A DNA stretch of 64,000 nucleotides from Streptococcus pneumoniae (GTDB lineage: Bacteria > Bacillota > Bacilli > Lactobacillales > Streptococcaceae). A program made the translations under genes and the position numbers. Below, in pieces: positions 29,529-39,877 of this stretch. The notes under the pieces are model-generated. The model did no database searches. It had not been told where the DNA came from and saw only the letters and a program-made list of their open reading frames with translations. The first letter of the stretch is position 1. Each line of letters starts with the position of its first letter. The DNA lies in NCBI RefSeq assembly GCF_001113365.1, contig NZ_CKYA01000005.1, positions 1 to 64,000 of the forward strand, in the 5' to 3' direction.

Positions 29529-32500
29529 TTACTTCCTATCTACATTTTTCTTAACTTTTTTGGCATGTACTTGCAATTCTGTTAACGCTAGGGGGCTTGT
29601 CAAGCCTTCAAATCGAAGACGAAGAGCATAAGTTTCCACCTTATCAAATTCAAAACGAAGCTCTTCATCCTTGTCGCTTGAAACTTTTCGGATAGCTGAT
29701 ACAGGGCGCCAATTCTCCTCTTGTTTGAGCAGAGAATCCTTATCCAAATGATTTGGAGTCCGAGGCAAGGCAGGCTCATTCCCTATGTAATAATCAATAA
29801 AGCTAGGCTCCGCCGCCACGTATTCTTGATTCTCAACATAATACAAAGTCACATTATCCACAAATCGCGGTTTTAAAATCCCTGCATCTCCAAAAAGAAT
29901 GCCCACGCTGGCTTGCTCTGACTTGACAATCCAAGTATTGGCTGTCGATTTCTTCCGAGAAATGACCTTGTCATTGAGGTAAGAGGCTGGGTGATTCGGC
30001 TCTGAGTGGGAAGCAAAGACCAGAGGCAGATTGGACCCTGTCCATTGATTGGAAATAACTTCCCCATCTACACTGGCATCTGTCACATGAATGGTGACTG
30101 TTGCTGGCAAGTCACAGCCCGCTACCTGCCCTGTGAGAACATATTCTCCTACCTGAGTATAGATTTGAGGATCTAGTTCATCCCAAGTCACCTTGGCCGT
30201 ATCTCTTCTGCTATCTGATAAGACTAGCTTGACTCGGTCTGGTAAGTGTGGGGCTTCCTTGACAAGCGTCCAAACTTTTTCAGGCTCAATAGTGCAAATC
30301 CCTTGGACACAAACCTGAGCAGAAACCTTTAAATCCAGCCCTTCTAGCTGGCCATATACAGTAAATTCATGAAAGCTTGCCAAAGCTTCTTTAGGAATTT
30401 CCTCCCACACAACCTTGACTCGTTTTGCACCACCAGACTCATAGTCCACCAAAACTGATGATGGAAGCTGTGGATAAGTTCCCTTAGCTGTATACAAGCG
30501 AAGTGGTCTTACAGAAACTGCCTGCCCTAGTGAGCTATTTTCTGCCACCTGCAAATGAGTTTGATAGGTCTTTCCTTTATAAAAGGCGTGAATAGCCAAG
30601 TCCCCTGCAGACAAGCAATGAAGCACTCCCTGCTTGATAATGGCGTGGGCACTACCACTCGTCTCCCAAATCACTTCACTATTCCCCACCTTGTTCACAG
30701 GGTTATCCACAGTTTGTGGATAAAGTCCAATAACTGGGGAATCTCCTTCTTGTAAACCTGCCTGCTTGTCCACTCGAATCTCAAACAAGCGCTTATTTCC
30801 CACTGGTTGGGTAGCCAAAGCCTCTCCCACTAAGAGATCAAAACTTGCTGGCTCTAGCCCTCTGGCACTAGCCTCTACTCTCACTTGACCTACCTGCTCC
30901 AAGCTCTGAACTAAGAGGACACCTCTGCCATGAAAGGCTTTCCTCTTAAACCGACCATTTTTCTGAGCCTGATAACGTTCACGACTGGCCTGCCTGCCAT
31001 TATCCACACCTACAATGCGAGCAGGGCCCTCAATTTTAAAATGAATCTGATTGGAAGCACTCGGCACCCAATTTCCATCCTTGTCCAATACATCAAAATA
31101 GAGATAAAGGAGGTCTTGCCCATCTGGCTCCAGTTGTGTTTTTTCGGCATGAAGCCCAATCTTAACAGGCTTACCTGCAGTTACCACCCTATCTTCTGCT
31201 ACAATCTGACCTTGACGGTCATAGGCTACAGCATGCAACTCTCCTGGTTGATAAGCCAAAGGCCATTCGAGATAGAGTTGGTCAGAACCTTCTCCCTCTT
31301 GATATTTTCTGCCATCTGAAGTCCATTTTTCCTGAAAAGTCTTCCTACCTTGGGATTTTCCATTAAGAAATAGCTCTACAGAACCAGCATTTGAATACAC
31401 TCTAACAGGTATATCCCCATACTTATCCACAACTTGTTGATAACTCTTGTGGATTTCCCAATTCCAGTGGGGCAGGATATGAACCATGGGCTGCTGATCT
31501 AGGTCCAACCACTGACTTTGATAGAGATAATAATCATTTTTAGGAATCCCTGCTGTGTCCACAAGCCCAAAATAGGAACTCTTTACAGGCGTGTCATTTT
31601 GATTGTGCCAAGGAGTCGGCTCACCGATATAGTCCACTCCTGTCCAGATAAACTGACCTGCATAGTCTAGCCGATTTCTATCTGCTATCCAAGAAACCGT
31701 CGCCGTCTTCCCCCAAGGAACCCGATCATTGCCATAGTCCGACTGTTCAAAATTCCGCACGCGGCGATTATCCCCAACCCATTCCTTATCTGGGCGAAAA
31801 TAGCTGTCACGCGTCCTTGTAGCCGATGAGGTCTCAGACCCATAAAGTCGCCACTTGGGATGCCTTTTGCGAATCGCGTCAATATTGTCTTCTGAGTAAT
31901 TCAAGCCCACCACATCCAGCAAATTTGCTATCTTTTCATGACCTCCAGAACCATCACCAAAGCGGAATTGATCCATTCCCATGGTCACAAAACGGCTATC
32001 ATCAACCTCCTTGACCCTTTCTAACAAGCGTTTGATCGTCTTCAATGAATGAGTATCGCCATTTGCTTCGCTAACTTCATTTCCCAAAGACCACATAAAG
32101 ATAGCTGGATTATTCTTGCCACGCTCAATCATGGTGCACAAATCATAATCTGACCAGAAATCGCCTGCTTTCGCTTCTGGATGAGTCGCTTCTTCCTCAA
32201 AAAAGCGACCATAATCATATTCTTTCTTGCCTCCATACCAGGTATCAAAGGCTTCTTCTTGAATAAGTAGCCCCATTTTAGCAGCCACATCCAGCAAGAT
32301 ACTACTAGCTGGATTATGGGTGATCCGAATCGCATTGACGCCCATTTCCTTCATCTGGCGCAAGCGTCTCTCAGCAGCTGACCTGTTTTCCACAGCTCCC
32401 AGCGCTCCGTAGTCATGGTGCAAACAAACCCCATGAATCTTCAACCAGCGACCATTTAGAAAGAAGCCCTTATCTGCTTGCCAATCCATATAGCGGTAAC

Positions 32501-33317
32501 CAAAGCTCTCCTCTTCTTCATCAACCAAAATGCCATTTTTGTAAAGGCGAGTCTTCAATTGGTAAAGGTGAGGATGGTCAATATCCCAAAGCAAAGGGTG
32601 AAAAATAGATATCGCTTGTTGAAAATGATGTTTTTCCCCAGCTTCAATCACTAGAGAGTCTGTCACCTGCCAGTCTGACAGCTGTTGTCCTTCATACCAG
32701 ATACTCTGTTCTAAATACACCGACACAGACTGAGGTCCGTCATTTGAAACCTTACTTGTAAGCTGAGTTTCCACCCATCCATCTCTTTGTTCCTTTAGCT
32801 TGGGACTTTCTATCTTAATCCCATACAAATCCAGATGAACTGCATCTGTAATCAACAATTTTACTTCCCGGTAAATACCGCTACCAGAGTACCAACGACT
32901 GCTAGGTTGCTGATTTTCCACAAAAACCGCAAGCTGGTTGGCTGTCCCATCATTTCTTAGATAAGGGGTGATATCATAAGAAAAGGGTGTATAGCCATTG
33001 GGATAATAGCCCAGCACTTGCCCGTTGATATAGACTTGGGCATTCATGTAAACCCCGTCAAAGAGCAAACGCACCGATACAAGACTGGCATCTTCTTCCA
33101 AGTAAAACTGTGTCCGATACCAAGCCTGACCCCCGTTTAACTGACCACCCTCATTTTGTGCTGGCGAGTATTGGTCAAAATCATTGTAAATACTCCAGTC
33201 ATGTGGCACTTGAATAGCCTGCCAATTTTCCCTCTGAAAATCCGGTGCCAAGGCATCCTCTTTCCCCACCTCTTTACTAAAAAACCAGTGATTTCGTAAA
33301 ACTTCTTCTCTTCTCAT
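29529..33317 (-). CDS. GH2 beta-galactosidase with C-terminal Ig-like domains, no signal peptide
   Basis: The product is 1,262 residues. A sugar-binding domain and Ig-like domain precede the GH2 barrel, in which MWSLGNEV (acid/base Glu near residue 405) and GSETSSATRT (nucleophile region near 475) are visible. A DUF4982-like domain, two Big_4-type Ig domains and a terminal F5/8-like domain follow. The layout resembles the surface galactosidase BgaA, but neither export signal nor LPXTG anchor is present, so it should act in the cytoplasm. GAGGA upstream of the ATG supports the start. It is co-transcribed with the GH29 fucosidase, suggesting stepwise removal of galactose and fucose. Confidence 0.9.
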   Translation of the reverse strand: MRREEVLRNHWFFSKEVGKEDALAPDFQRENWQAIQVPHDWSIYNDFDQYSPAQNEGGQLNGGQAWYRTQFYLEEDASLVSVRLLFDGVYMNAQVYINGQVLGYYPNGYTPFSYDITPYLRNDGTANQLAVFVENQQPSSRWYSGSGIYREVKLLITDAVHLDLYGIKIESPKLKEQRDGWVETQLTSKVSNDGPQSVSVYLEQSIWYEGQQLSDWQVTDSLVIEAGEKHHFQQAISIFHPLLWDIDHPHLYQLKTRLYKNGILVDEEEESFGYRYMDWQADKGFFLNGRWLKIHGVCLHHDYGALGAVENRSAAERRLRQMKEMGVNAIRITHNPASSILLDVAAKMGLLIQEEAFDTWYGGKKEYDYGRFFEEEATHPEAKAGDFWSDYDLCTMIERGKNNPAIFMWSLGNEVSEANGDTHSLKTIKRLLERVKEVDDSRFVTMGMDQFRFGDGSGGHEKIANLLDVVGLNYSEDNIDAIRKRHPKWRLYGSETSSATRTRDSYFRPDKEWVGDNRRVRNFEQSDYGNDRVPWGKTATVSWIADRNRLDYAGQFIWTGVDYIGEPTPWHNQNDTPVKSSYFGLVDTAGIPKNDYYLYQSQWLDLDQQPMVHILPHWNWEIHKSYQQVVDKYGDIPVRVYSNAGSVELFLNGKSQGRKTFQEKWTSDGRKYQEGEGSDQLYLEWPLAYQPGELHAVAYDRQGQIVAEDRVVTAGKPVKIGLHAEKTQLEPDGQDLLYLYFDVLDKDGNWVPSASNQIHFKIEGPARIVGVDNGRQASRERYQAQKNGRFKRKAFHGRGVLLVQSLEQVGQVRVEASARGLEPASFDLLVGEALATQPVGNKRLFEIRVDKQAGLQEGDSPVIGLYPQTVDNPVNKVGNSEVIWETSGSAHAIIKQGVLHCLSAGDLAIHAFYKGKTYQTHLQVAENSSLGQAVSVRPLRLYTAKGTYPQLPSSVLVDYESGGAKRVKVVWEEIPKEALASFHEFTVYGQLEGLDLKVSAQVCVQGICTIEPEKVWTLVKEAPHLPDRVKLVLSDSRRDTAKVTWDELDPQIYTQVGEYVLTGQVAGCDLPATVTIHVTDASVDGEVISNQWTGSNLPLVFASHSEPNHPASYLNDKVISRKKSTANTWIVKSEQASVGILFGDAGILKPRFVDNVTLYYVENQEYVAAEPSFIDYYIGNEPALPRTPNHLDKDSLLKQEENWRPVSAIRKVSSDKDEELRFEFDKVETYALRLRFEGLTSPLALTELQVHAKKVKKNVDRK

Positions 33318-33336
33318 ACAAGCATTCCTCGTTAAA

Positions 33337-33352
33337 CAAGTCTATTGACTTG
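33337..33352. promoter_or_regulatory. Palindrome at the GH2 transcription start
   Basis: CAAGTC-TATT-GACTTG, a perfect 6-bp inverted repeat directly downstream of the -10 box and covering the probable transcription start. A repressor operator is plausible. Confidence 0.5.
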
Positions 33353-33381
33353 ACTATAGCACAAAACAAAAGCGCTTTCAA
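33353..33381 (-). promoter_or_regulatory. GH2-GH29 promoter with overlapping cre site
   Basis: TTGAAA (33376-33381) and extended -10 TGCTATAGT (core 33353-33358) are 17 bp apart. The -35 box is part of TGAAAGCGCTTTTG (33367-33380), a close match to the CcpA operator. Binding would block RNA polymerase, giving catabolite repression. Confidence 0.8.
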
Positions 33382-33505
33382 GACTTCCTCCATCATTCCC
33401 TAAATCCTCAGAAAAGATTCTATAGTTTGTGGAAAAGTCTGAAAATCATTCCATATTCAAGCAAACTGTCATTTTCAAGAAATAAGCTCAAACCTTACAA
33501 GAGAG

Positions 33506-33544
33506 CAAAAAACACCTCTCTGAATGTTCATTCCAGAGAGATGT
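33506..33544 (-). terminator. Terminator of the zinc metalloprotease gene
   Basis: An 11-bp stem ACATCTCTCTG / CAGAGAGGTGT with one G-U pair is followed by TTTTTT, 11 bp after the stop codon. Confidence 0.88.
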
Positions 33545-33554
33545 CCCTTTTGTC

Positions 33555-36500
33555 TTAGCTATTGTAAATCGACTGTCTAAAGTCATCTGAATCTTTGAGA
33601 TAAGCTTTATAAATCGCTTTTTTCAGTTTTTGAACTGGAGTTTCGATAAACTCAAACTTTTTAGCCGTGGTATTTCCTGCTTTTATTTGAGCTAGTTCAG
33701 CTAAAACAGCTTTCTGCATCAATTCACTTAACTTCTGACTTGTCAGACTTATTTCTTGACCTTCATATTGGATTGTCAAAGGTTTCAATTGATTGAGCCT
33801 ATCTACTCTTTCCTTGATCTGTGCTTTTTTGAACTCAGCATAGCTCTTACCATTCAAAATATTATTTAAAATGTAAGTATCAGATAAAGGCTTGTTTTCA
33901 GCCTCTGCTGCTTGCTTGTATTGATTTGACACATAAGGAACAAATCCTTCATAATAGCCCAAAGCAGCCATCAATTCAAAGGCTTGTTTTCTAAAGGTGA
34001 TGTCCCCACTCATACCAGAGTCATTCTGACTAACACCATAAATGGTATCAAACATATCCACTAAATAATACCCATTAGCTTTAATATCACCTTTGTCAGT
34101 AAATCCATTTATGATATAACGGTTCACTAAAATATTATTATCAATCAAGCTATTGATATCCGTTAGTTTTTCCGCTTCTGCCAATGTGATTTCCGAGATT
34201 TTTTCACTCTTGTGCGTAGCTTGAACTGCTGGATTTGTGTATTTTACTGTCGCTCTAGGTCCTATCGACGCAATCGGTGTTATTTTTTTGAAGTATTTAG
34301 TTTTATCTGTCGCTGAAAGTTGTTTTGTTGCTTCCGCTTCTAAATAATCTAAACTATACAGCACATCAAAACTTCCCTTCATGTAAGATTGCAAATCTTC
34401 TGCTGTTTTAAATCGATCAGGTGTTCTATTGTAAAATCCATTCTTATCACTCTCATCATATACAAAGTTGAGATTGAAATAAGTATCCTTTTCTGGATTA
34501 TAGGAATTTTCAAAAATTCCTCGAGCATAAAACTCTGCAGCTGTACCATCTCGACGACCGTGATTATTAAACAGTACTGTTCTGTCTAATAAATGCGTCA
34601 TTTCGTGAGAGTAAGTCGCTGAACCTCTATCATCCAAAACCCTATCTATAAAGTAACGGACACCTAATCCATTGGCTTCTGCACCTACATTTTGCCATGG
34701 TGAATACAATCCTAGAGGTGTCATAAAATCTTTAACCCCTTTATCTGCTGTTGGTCCTGATTCTTTAGACCATGTTGTTGCTATTCCAGCAGTCACATTT
34801 GTCGTATATTTTTTCATCGTATCTACAATTACTCTATTTGTAATTAGTTTCGGACGATTTTCTTCTTTTGTAATTCTGTATAAAGTATCAACATAATTAG
34901 CCTGTCTTGTCGCAGTTAATTCTATCAATGCTTTAACTTTTTCTAATTCTTCTTTATACTTAACTGGATTGGTTTTCTCTAAAGAAGTATCCATATACGT
35001 TCCGATGTTTCCGTAGGTTACCGTCGCTATGTTAGTTATAGCATACACGCTTGGTTCTTTAATATTTACCAAACCTAATAATGTAGCTACATTTTGTTGT
35101 CTTCTACTTTCAATTTGAAGATTTTCAGCTCCATATTTCTCAGGAGGAGTAGTTAATTTTGTATATAAGTCTACTTTTTCATCAGGTTTTTCTTTCGAGG
35201 CTTTTTCAACTACGATAGCTTTAGTCGCTTTCTTCAACCACGTATCCCCATCCATATTAGTGAATGTAGTTCTGTTGTAATCTAAGAACTCTAATAATGT
35301 TGGTTTATCTGTAATTTTACCAAAGTATTTCTCAAATGTTTTTGGACTATTGGTTAATCTTAATTCATCATAACTCATAGACCCAAGGTGTTTTAACCAA
35401 TCTAGAGAAGTAACATCTTTCTTACCAAACGAGCTTGGATTATAAGCTAGAATATCACGGATATTGGTATCTCCAAAATCAATATTATAAAAACGATTGA
35501 TATAGGATAACCCTAGTAATATTTTCTCTTTATTAGCTTCAATATCACCTTTTACTTTTTCTCTATTTTGTTGATTGTCACCTAAAATACTCAAGGTATG
35601 CGCCGCAACTTTTTTCAAACTAGCTTCTAAATCGGTTTTAGTCGCATCGAGTGTTTCTTTAATCGATAATTTTTCAAGATATTCTTTTCGTAGAATTTCT
35701 CTTACTTCATCATCCCTTATCTGCGGCTGCGTTTTTTTCAACTCACTGCGTTTTTTATAAAAATCGCGGTCTATTTCTAAAGCTGGCGGAGTTAGTTGCG
35801 CTTTTATTTTTTCATCTGTTAAGAAGTCTACAGACTTCATTTCTCTACTAGCTTCCATCACATCCACTGCATTTTCCAACTCACTATTTTCTGGCAACAG
35901 ATGTGGTTTGTCTTCTTTAGTACCAACCAAAATTACTTTTTGGCGCATAGCTTTAGTTACTTCAGTTTTCTCAGTTGGATTTGTTAACTCTCCTGTCTCC
36001 GGATTAACTGCATAAGTTTTAGTGACGGTTGTTTCCCCTTGCTCACCTGCATCTTCAACTACTTCTTTTCCTTTCAGAAGTTCAGGAGCGTCTTTTTTCA
36101 CCTCTGTAATTTCTATAGGTGACACTATCTTTTCTACATTTCCAACTTTTACTATTTTGTCTTTAGCTGGAATGTTTTCTGTTGTCGTTTCTTCTGAGAT
36201 AGCTCCTGTTTCTTGATTTAATGTGTATTTTGTAGTTGATACTGTACGCCCTCTTTCACCTGGTGTTTCTACTTTTTCCTTATAACTTAGCGTCTCATCT
36301 GCTACATATCGTGTTTCAAACGAAGTATCCTTTATTTCAACCTTAGACTTAGTTCCTACTGCCGTTATTTTCGCTTGCATTGCTTTGGCTACTTTTGTTG
36401 AAACTTCTGGCTCAGTCAAGTCTCCTGTTTGTTCATTTACTTTGTAAACTTTTATTGTTGTCGTTTCTTCATCCTGACCTTGATTTCTGACTTCTTTGAC

Positions 36501-38444
36501 ACCTTTATCAAGTGACTCATCCGCGACAAACTGTTCACCTCTTTTGACTGTTGATCTTGTTTCTTCTACATTCCCAACCTTAACAACTCTATCTACTGGA
36601 TGTTTTTCTATCTTTGTTGAAGTGTTTTCTACTATTTTCCCAGTACTTTCATCAAAACTGTAAGAAGTAGTTGTCACTTCCTTACCATTTTCGCCTGCTA
36701 CTTCTACTCGTTGCTCTTTGTAATTTAAGGCTGGTGAAGCTTTATATGTTGTTTTATATTCCAATACTTTTTCTTTAGTTACTGGACTTGGGACAGTTGG
36801 TTGCTCTTGGGGAGCTAAGGGTTCAGGCTGAACAGCTGGTTCTGGTTCGTTTCCTTGACTTGGGTTGACCTCTGGAGATGGAGCCGTTTGTTCTGGTTGT
36901 TTTTGGGTTTCTTGTGGGGCAGACTCACCAACATCTTTGACCCCCTCAGCTGGATTCTCCAGCTGTTTCTCCTCACCCTTTTGTTCCGCAAGAGATTGAT
37001 TTTCCTCACCCCCTGATTCCACGGCTGGGCCTTCTGGCTCAGAATCTTTGGCCTCAGCAGTTTCTTTAGATGGTGGCTGGGACTCAGTACCTTGTGGGGC
37101 ATGAGTTAGATTTTCCTCGCCCCCTGATTCCACGGCTGGGGTTGCTGGTTCTGGTTGCTTCGGCTCGGCTTCGGGTTTGTCAGGTATTTGTTTCTCGCCC
37201 GGTCTTGCTTCGGCTTCTGGTCTTGGTTGTCCTATTCCATCAGCTGGTTTTTTCTCAATTTTTTCAGGTTGAACTGGTTTAACTTCCTCTGGCTCTGGAG
37301 TTACAGGTTGTGTTGGTTTTGGTGCAACTTCTTCCTTAGTCCCAACTGCAATCACCTTGTTCACCGGTTCTTTTGTGATTATATTTTCTATAACTTTGCT
37401 AGATTTTTCCCCATTAACGATAGTGACTTCTGTATAGATGGTGCGTTCACCAACAACACCTTCTTGAACAACTTTAGTTTGCCCTTTAGCTAAGGTTGCA
37501 TCTTCTTGTTCTATCGTTTGGAAAGCAACCTCCTCTGTAGTGACTAGCAATTCTGGTTTCTCTACTGTGACATTTAACACACCTTCCTCAGGACTTGTTT
37601 TATAATCACTATTATTTTCTACTTTCGGTTGTTCTACTTGGGGATTTCCTGCAACTTCTTCCTTAGTCCCTATAGGCAAAATTTCATCAGGAGCTTGTTT
37701 GCTTACAGGAGCTTCAACAATTTTCTCAACTGCGTAGGATGGTTGAGGAGATTGCACAAAATCTTCAGTCGAGCTAAAATGAGATGCAGTCTGTGGTACA
37801 ATCTTCTTAGATTGAGGTTCTGAACTGTCCTCCTTTTGAGATAATGCTGGCGACTCTACCTTATCAGCAGAAAGTTCCTTGTTACCACTATCTCTTACCA
37901 AATAATATCCCGTAAATTCATATCCTTGGACTGTTTCAGGACTTGGTAAAAACTGACCTTCTACTCTCTTAACAAGGGCTGGTTGCAATTCTACCAGATT
38001 TTCTAAAGCAGAAATGGATGCTCCCCAGCCACCAACAGCAAAGACGCTCACAAGGAAGTAAGACGCTCCCTTTTTTCTCTTGATTAAAGTAAAGGAAAGC
38101 AATAATAATCCTGCTCCCAGGATAAACATCCCATCATTAGAAAACAGACCTGTTTCTGGTAATCTTGTAGCCAATTTTCGATAGACAAAATAGTATTCTT
38201 TTCCCTCTTTTACCTCAATCTTATTTTCTTCAAACCATTGCAACTCAGATTTCAGCTTTTCAGGTAAATCCTGCTCATCCAAATAATGACTTGAAATTAG
38301 TGTTGAAGTCGTTTCTGCAGCCTGTACGGGTTGAGCCCCTATACCAGCAAAAAATAAACTCGTTCCTAGCAAGACCGAACAAGCTCCTATTGTATATTTT
38401 CTCAAAGAAAAACGCTGCTTTCTCTCAAATTGAAATTCTTTCAT
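33555..38444 (-). CDS. M26 zinc metalloprotease, IgA1-protease/Zmp family
   Basis: The product is about 1,629 residues. It has an N-terminal YSIRK-like signal (FSLRKYTIGACSVLLG), then an unusual N-terminal LPETG near residue 90 with a hydrophobic segment, as in streptococcal IgA1 and Zmp proteases. A Pro/Glu-rich linker and several G5 domains (each with VEVAGENGKEVTTT-like text and DRVVKVG) follow. The catalytic part has HEMTH plus a Glu 20 residues later (GTAAEF), the M26 zinc site. It cleaves host proteins at the cell surface; the substrate is not deducible. The start at 38444 has GGGAG upstream; 38459 is an alternative. Which Zmp paralogue it is remains open. Confidence 0.9.
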   Translation of the reverse strand: MKEFQFERKQRFSLRKYTIGACSVLLGTSLFFAGIGAQPVQAAETTSTLISSHYLDEQDLPEKLKSELQWFEENKIEVKEGKEYYFVYRKLATRLPETGLFSNDGMFILGAGLLLLSFTLIKRKKGASYFLVSVFAVGGWGASISALENLVELQPALVKRVEGQFLPSPETVQGYEFTGYYLVRDSGNKELSADKVESPALSQKEDSSEPQSKKIVPQTASHFSSTEDFVQSPQPSYAVEKIVEAPVSKQAPDEILPIGTKEEVAGNPQVEQPKVENNSDYKTSPEEGVLNVTVEKPELLVTTEEVAFQTIEQEDATLAKGQTKVVQEGVVGERTIYTEVTIVNGEKSSKVIENIITKEPVNKVIAVGTKEEVAPKPTQPVTPEPEEVKPVQPEKIEKKPADGIGQPRPEAEARPGEKQIPDKPEAEPKQPEPATPAVESGGEENLTHAPQGTESQPPSKETAEAKDSEPEGPAVESGGEENQSLAEQKGEEKQLENPAEGVKDVGESAPQETQKQPEQTAPSPEVNPSQGNEPEPAVQPEPLAPQEQPTVPSPVTKEKVLEYKTTYKASPALNYKEQRVEVAGENGKEVTTTSYSFDESTGKIVENTSTKIEKHPVDRVVKVGNVEETRSTVKRGEQFVADESLDKGVKEVRNQGQDEETTTIKVYKVNEQTGDLTEPEVSTKVAKAMQAKITAVGTKSKVEIKDTSFETRYVADETLSYKEKVETPGERGRTVSTTKYTLNQETGAISEETTTENIPAKDKIVKVGNVEKIVSPIEITEVKKDAPELLKGKEVVEDAGEQGETTVTKTYAVNPETGELTNPTEKTEVTKAMRQKVILVGTKEDKPHLLPENSELENAVDVMEASREMKSVDFLTDEKIKAQLTPPALEIDRDFYKKRSELKKTQPQIRDDEVREILRKEYLEKLSIKETLDATKTDLEASLKKVAAHTLSILGDNQQNREKVKGDIEANKEKILLGLSYINRFYNIDFGDTNIRDILAYNPSSFGKKDVTSLDWLKHLGSMSYDELRLTNSPKTFEKYFGKITDKPTLLEFLDYNRTTFTNMDGDTWLKKATKAIVVEKASKEKPDEKVDLYTKLTTPPEKYGAENLQIESRRQQNVATLLGLVNIKEPSVYAITNIATVTYGNIGTYMDTSLEKTNPVKYKEELEKVKALIELTATRQANYVDTLYRITKEENRPKLITNRVIVDTMKKYTTNVTAGIATTWSKESGPTADKGVKDFMTPLGLYSPWQNVGAEANGLGVRYFIDRVLDDRGSATYSHEMTHLLDRTVLFNNHGRRDGTAAEFYARGIFENSYNPEKDTYFNLNFVYDESDKNGFYNRTPDRFKTAEDLQSYMKGSFDVLYSLDYLEAEATKQLSATDKTKYFKKITPIASIGPRATVKYTNPAVQATHKSEKISEITLAEAEKLTDINSLIDNNILVNRYIINGFTDKGDIKANGYYLVDMFDTIYGVSQNDSGMSGDITFRKQAFELMAALGYYEGFVPYVSNQYKQAAEAENKPLSDTYILNNILNGKSYAEFKKAQIKERVDRLNQLKPLTIQYEGQEISLTSQKLSELMQKAVLAELAQIKAGNTTAKKFEFIETPVQKLKKAIYKAYLKDSDDFRQSIYNS

Positions 38445-38478
38445 CCCATCTCCCATCATTCATTATTACTGTATATTT

Positions 38479-38507
38479 AGTATATCAGAAATAGTCTGTA
38501 TTCACAA
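38479..38507 (-). promoter_or_regulatory. Promoter of the metalloprotease gene
   Basis: TTGTGA (38502-38507) and TATACT (38479-38484) are spaced 17 bp on the minus strand, about 30 bp before the start codon. Confidence 0.65.
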
Positions 38508-38612
38508 ATCTTTCTAGTTATTCCCTTATCACTCCAAGTTAAAGGAGACAATATACAATAATTTTTAGTTAAATGTATATCAATGTTTTTTGTTTTTCTT
38601 AACAAAAGCAAT

Positions 38613-38640
38613 ACAAAAAGAGCCTGTTGCCAAGCTCTTT
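38613..38640 (-). terminator. Terminator downstream of the SPFH gene
   Basis: A 7-bp stem AAAGAGC / GCTCTTT followed by a T tract on the minus strand. It lies beyond the BOX element that separates it from the SPFH stop codon. Confidence 0.7.
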
Positions 38641-38836
38641 GTACTCAATGAAAATCAAAGAGCAAACTAGGAAACTAGCCGCAGGTTGCTCAAAACACCG
38701 TTTTGAGGTAGTAGATAAGACTGACGAAGTCAGCTCAAAACACTGTTTTGAGGTTGTGGATAGAACTGACGAAGTCAGTAACCGTACTACGGCAAGGCGA
38801 CGCTGACGTGGTTTGAATTTGATTTTCGAAGAGTAT
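38641..38836 (-). repeat. BOX element with two boxB copies
   Basis: boxC (TACTCAATGAAAATC), two boxB units (CAAAACACCGTTTTGAG and CAAAACACTGTTTTGAG), and boxA containing the exact BOX-PCR primer core at 38781-38802. It lies between the SPFH gene and its terminator, so it is transcribed as part of that mRNA. Confidence 0.93.
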
Positions 38837-38843
38837 TAGTCTA

Positions 38844-39746
38844 TTATTTCTTCTCAGCACGAAGGGCTGACAAGATTTGTGTACGGATATCATCCACACC
38901 ATTTGGCGTATTTGGTAAAAAGATAGTCTGATTTCCTTTAGAGGCAAAGGTATTCAAGGTATCCAAATACTGGTTGGTCAAGAGGATGGACATGATTTGT
39001 TCTTCTGTCATGCCAACATTGGCTTCCTTGAGTTCTGTGATAGACTCTGCCAATCCATCCACAATCGCCTTACGTTGTTGGGCAATCCCCACACCATGAA
39101 GGCGGTCTTTTTCTGCTTCGGCTTCAGCTGCAGTGACAATTTTAATCTTGTCAGCTTCCGCCAATTCTTGCGCTGCGACCCGCTTACGTTGCGCCGCATT
39201 GATTTCATTCATGGATTGCTTAACTTCTGCATCTGGTTCGACCTTGGTAATCAAGGTTTTCACGATAATATAGCCGTAAGTGGTCATTTCTTCTGCTACT
39301 TGGTGTTGAACTTCAAGGGCAATCTCATCTTTTTTCTCAAACAATTCGTCCAAGGTTAATTTTGGAACAGAAGAGCGAAGAGCATCTTCGATATAAGATT
39401 TAATCTGAGATTCTGGACGCATGAGTTTATAGTAGGCATCTGTCACGCTCTGCTCGTTGACACGGTACTGAGTCGCTACATTCATCATAACGAACACATT
39501 ATCCTTGGTCTTGGTCTCAACTACAATATCACTTTGCAACAAGCGCAACTGAATCCTCGCTGCAATCGAGTCAATCCCAAAAGGCAAGCGAATATGAATA
39601 CCGCTATTGGCAACCTTTTGGTATTTCCCAAAGCGTTCAATAATCGCCACCGACTGCTGACGAACCACATAAACTGTACTCAGTGTGACTATCAGCAATA
39701 GGAGCACACAAACCACCACAAAAATCATCAAAAATGTTGTTATCAT
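38844..39746 (-). CDS. SPFH/band 7 (stomatin-like) membrane protein
   Basis: The product is 300 residues: one N-terminal membrane segment (MITTFLMIFVVVCVLLLLIV), then a band 7 domain (RQQSVAIIERFGKYQKV...) and an Ala/Glu-rich coiled coil (AQELAEADKIKIVTAAEAEA). Such proteins form oligomers at membranes and scaffold other membrane proteins or proteases. The start is 39746 because GGAGGT lies 8 nt upstream; the longer frame from 39764 overlaps that site. It stands alone between fucO and a BOX/terminator, as in pneumococcus. Confidence 0.9.
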   Translation of the reverse strand: MITTFLMIFVVVCVLLLLIVTLSTVYVVRQQSVAIIERFGKYQKVANSGIHIRLPFGIDSIAARIQLRLLQSDIVVETKTKDNVFVMMNVATQYRVNEQSVTDAYYKLMRPESQIKSYIEDALRSSVPKLTLDELFEKKDEIALEVQHQVAEEMTTYGYIIVKTLITKVEPDAEVKQSMNEINAAQRKRVAAQELAEADKIKIVTAAEAEAEKDRLHGVGIAQQRKAIVDGLAESITELKEANVGMTEEQIMSILLTNQYLDTLNTFASKGNQTIFLPNTPNGVDDIRTQILSALRAEKK

Positions 39747-39877
39747 CGCGACGACCTCCATCATTATTTTTTCCTGTATTATAGCACATTTAAAGAAGGC
39801 TGTGCAGTTTTTACTGCGATTTTTCCTGAAATGTCAATAATTAGAGGTGAATTGTCACATTGTCGTCTAATCTCTTA

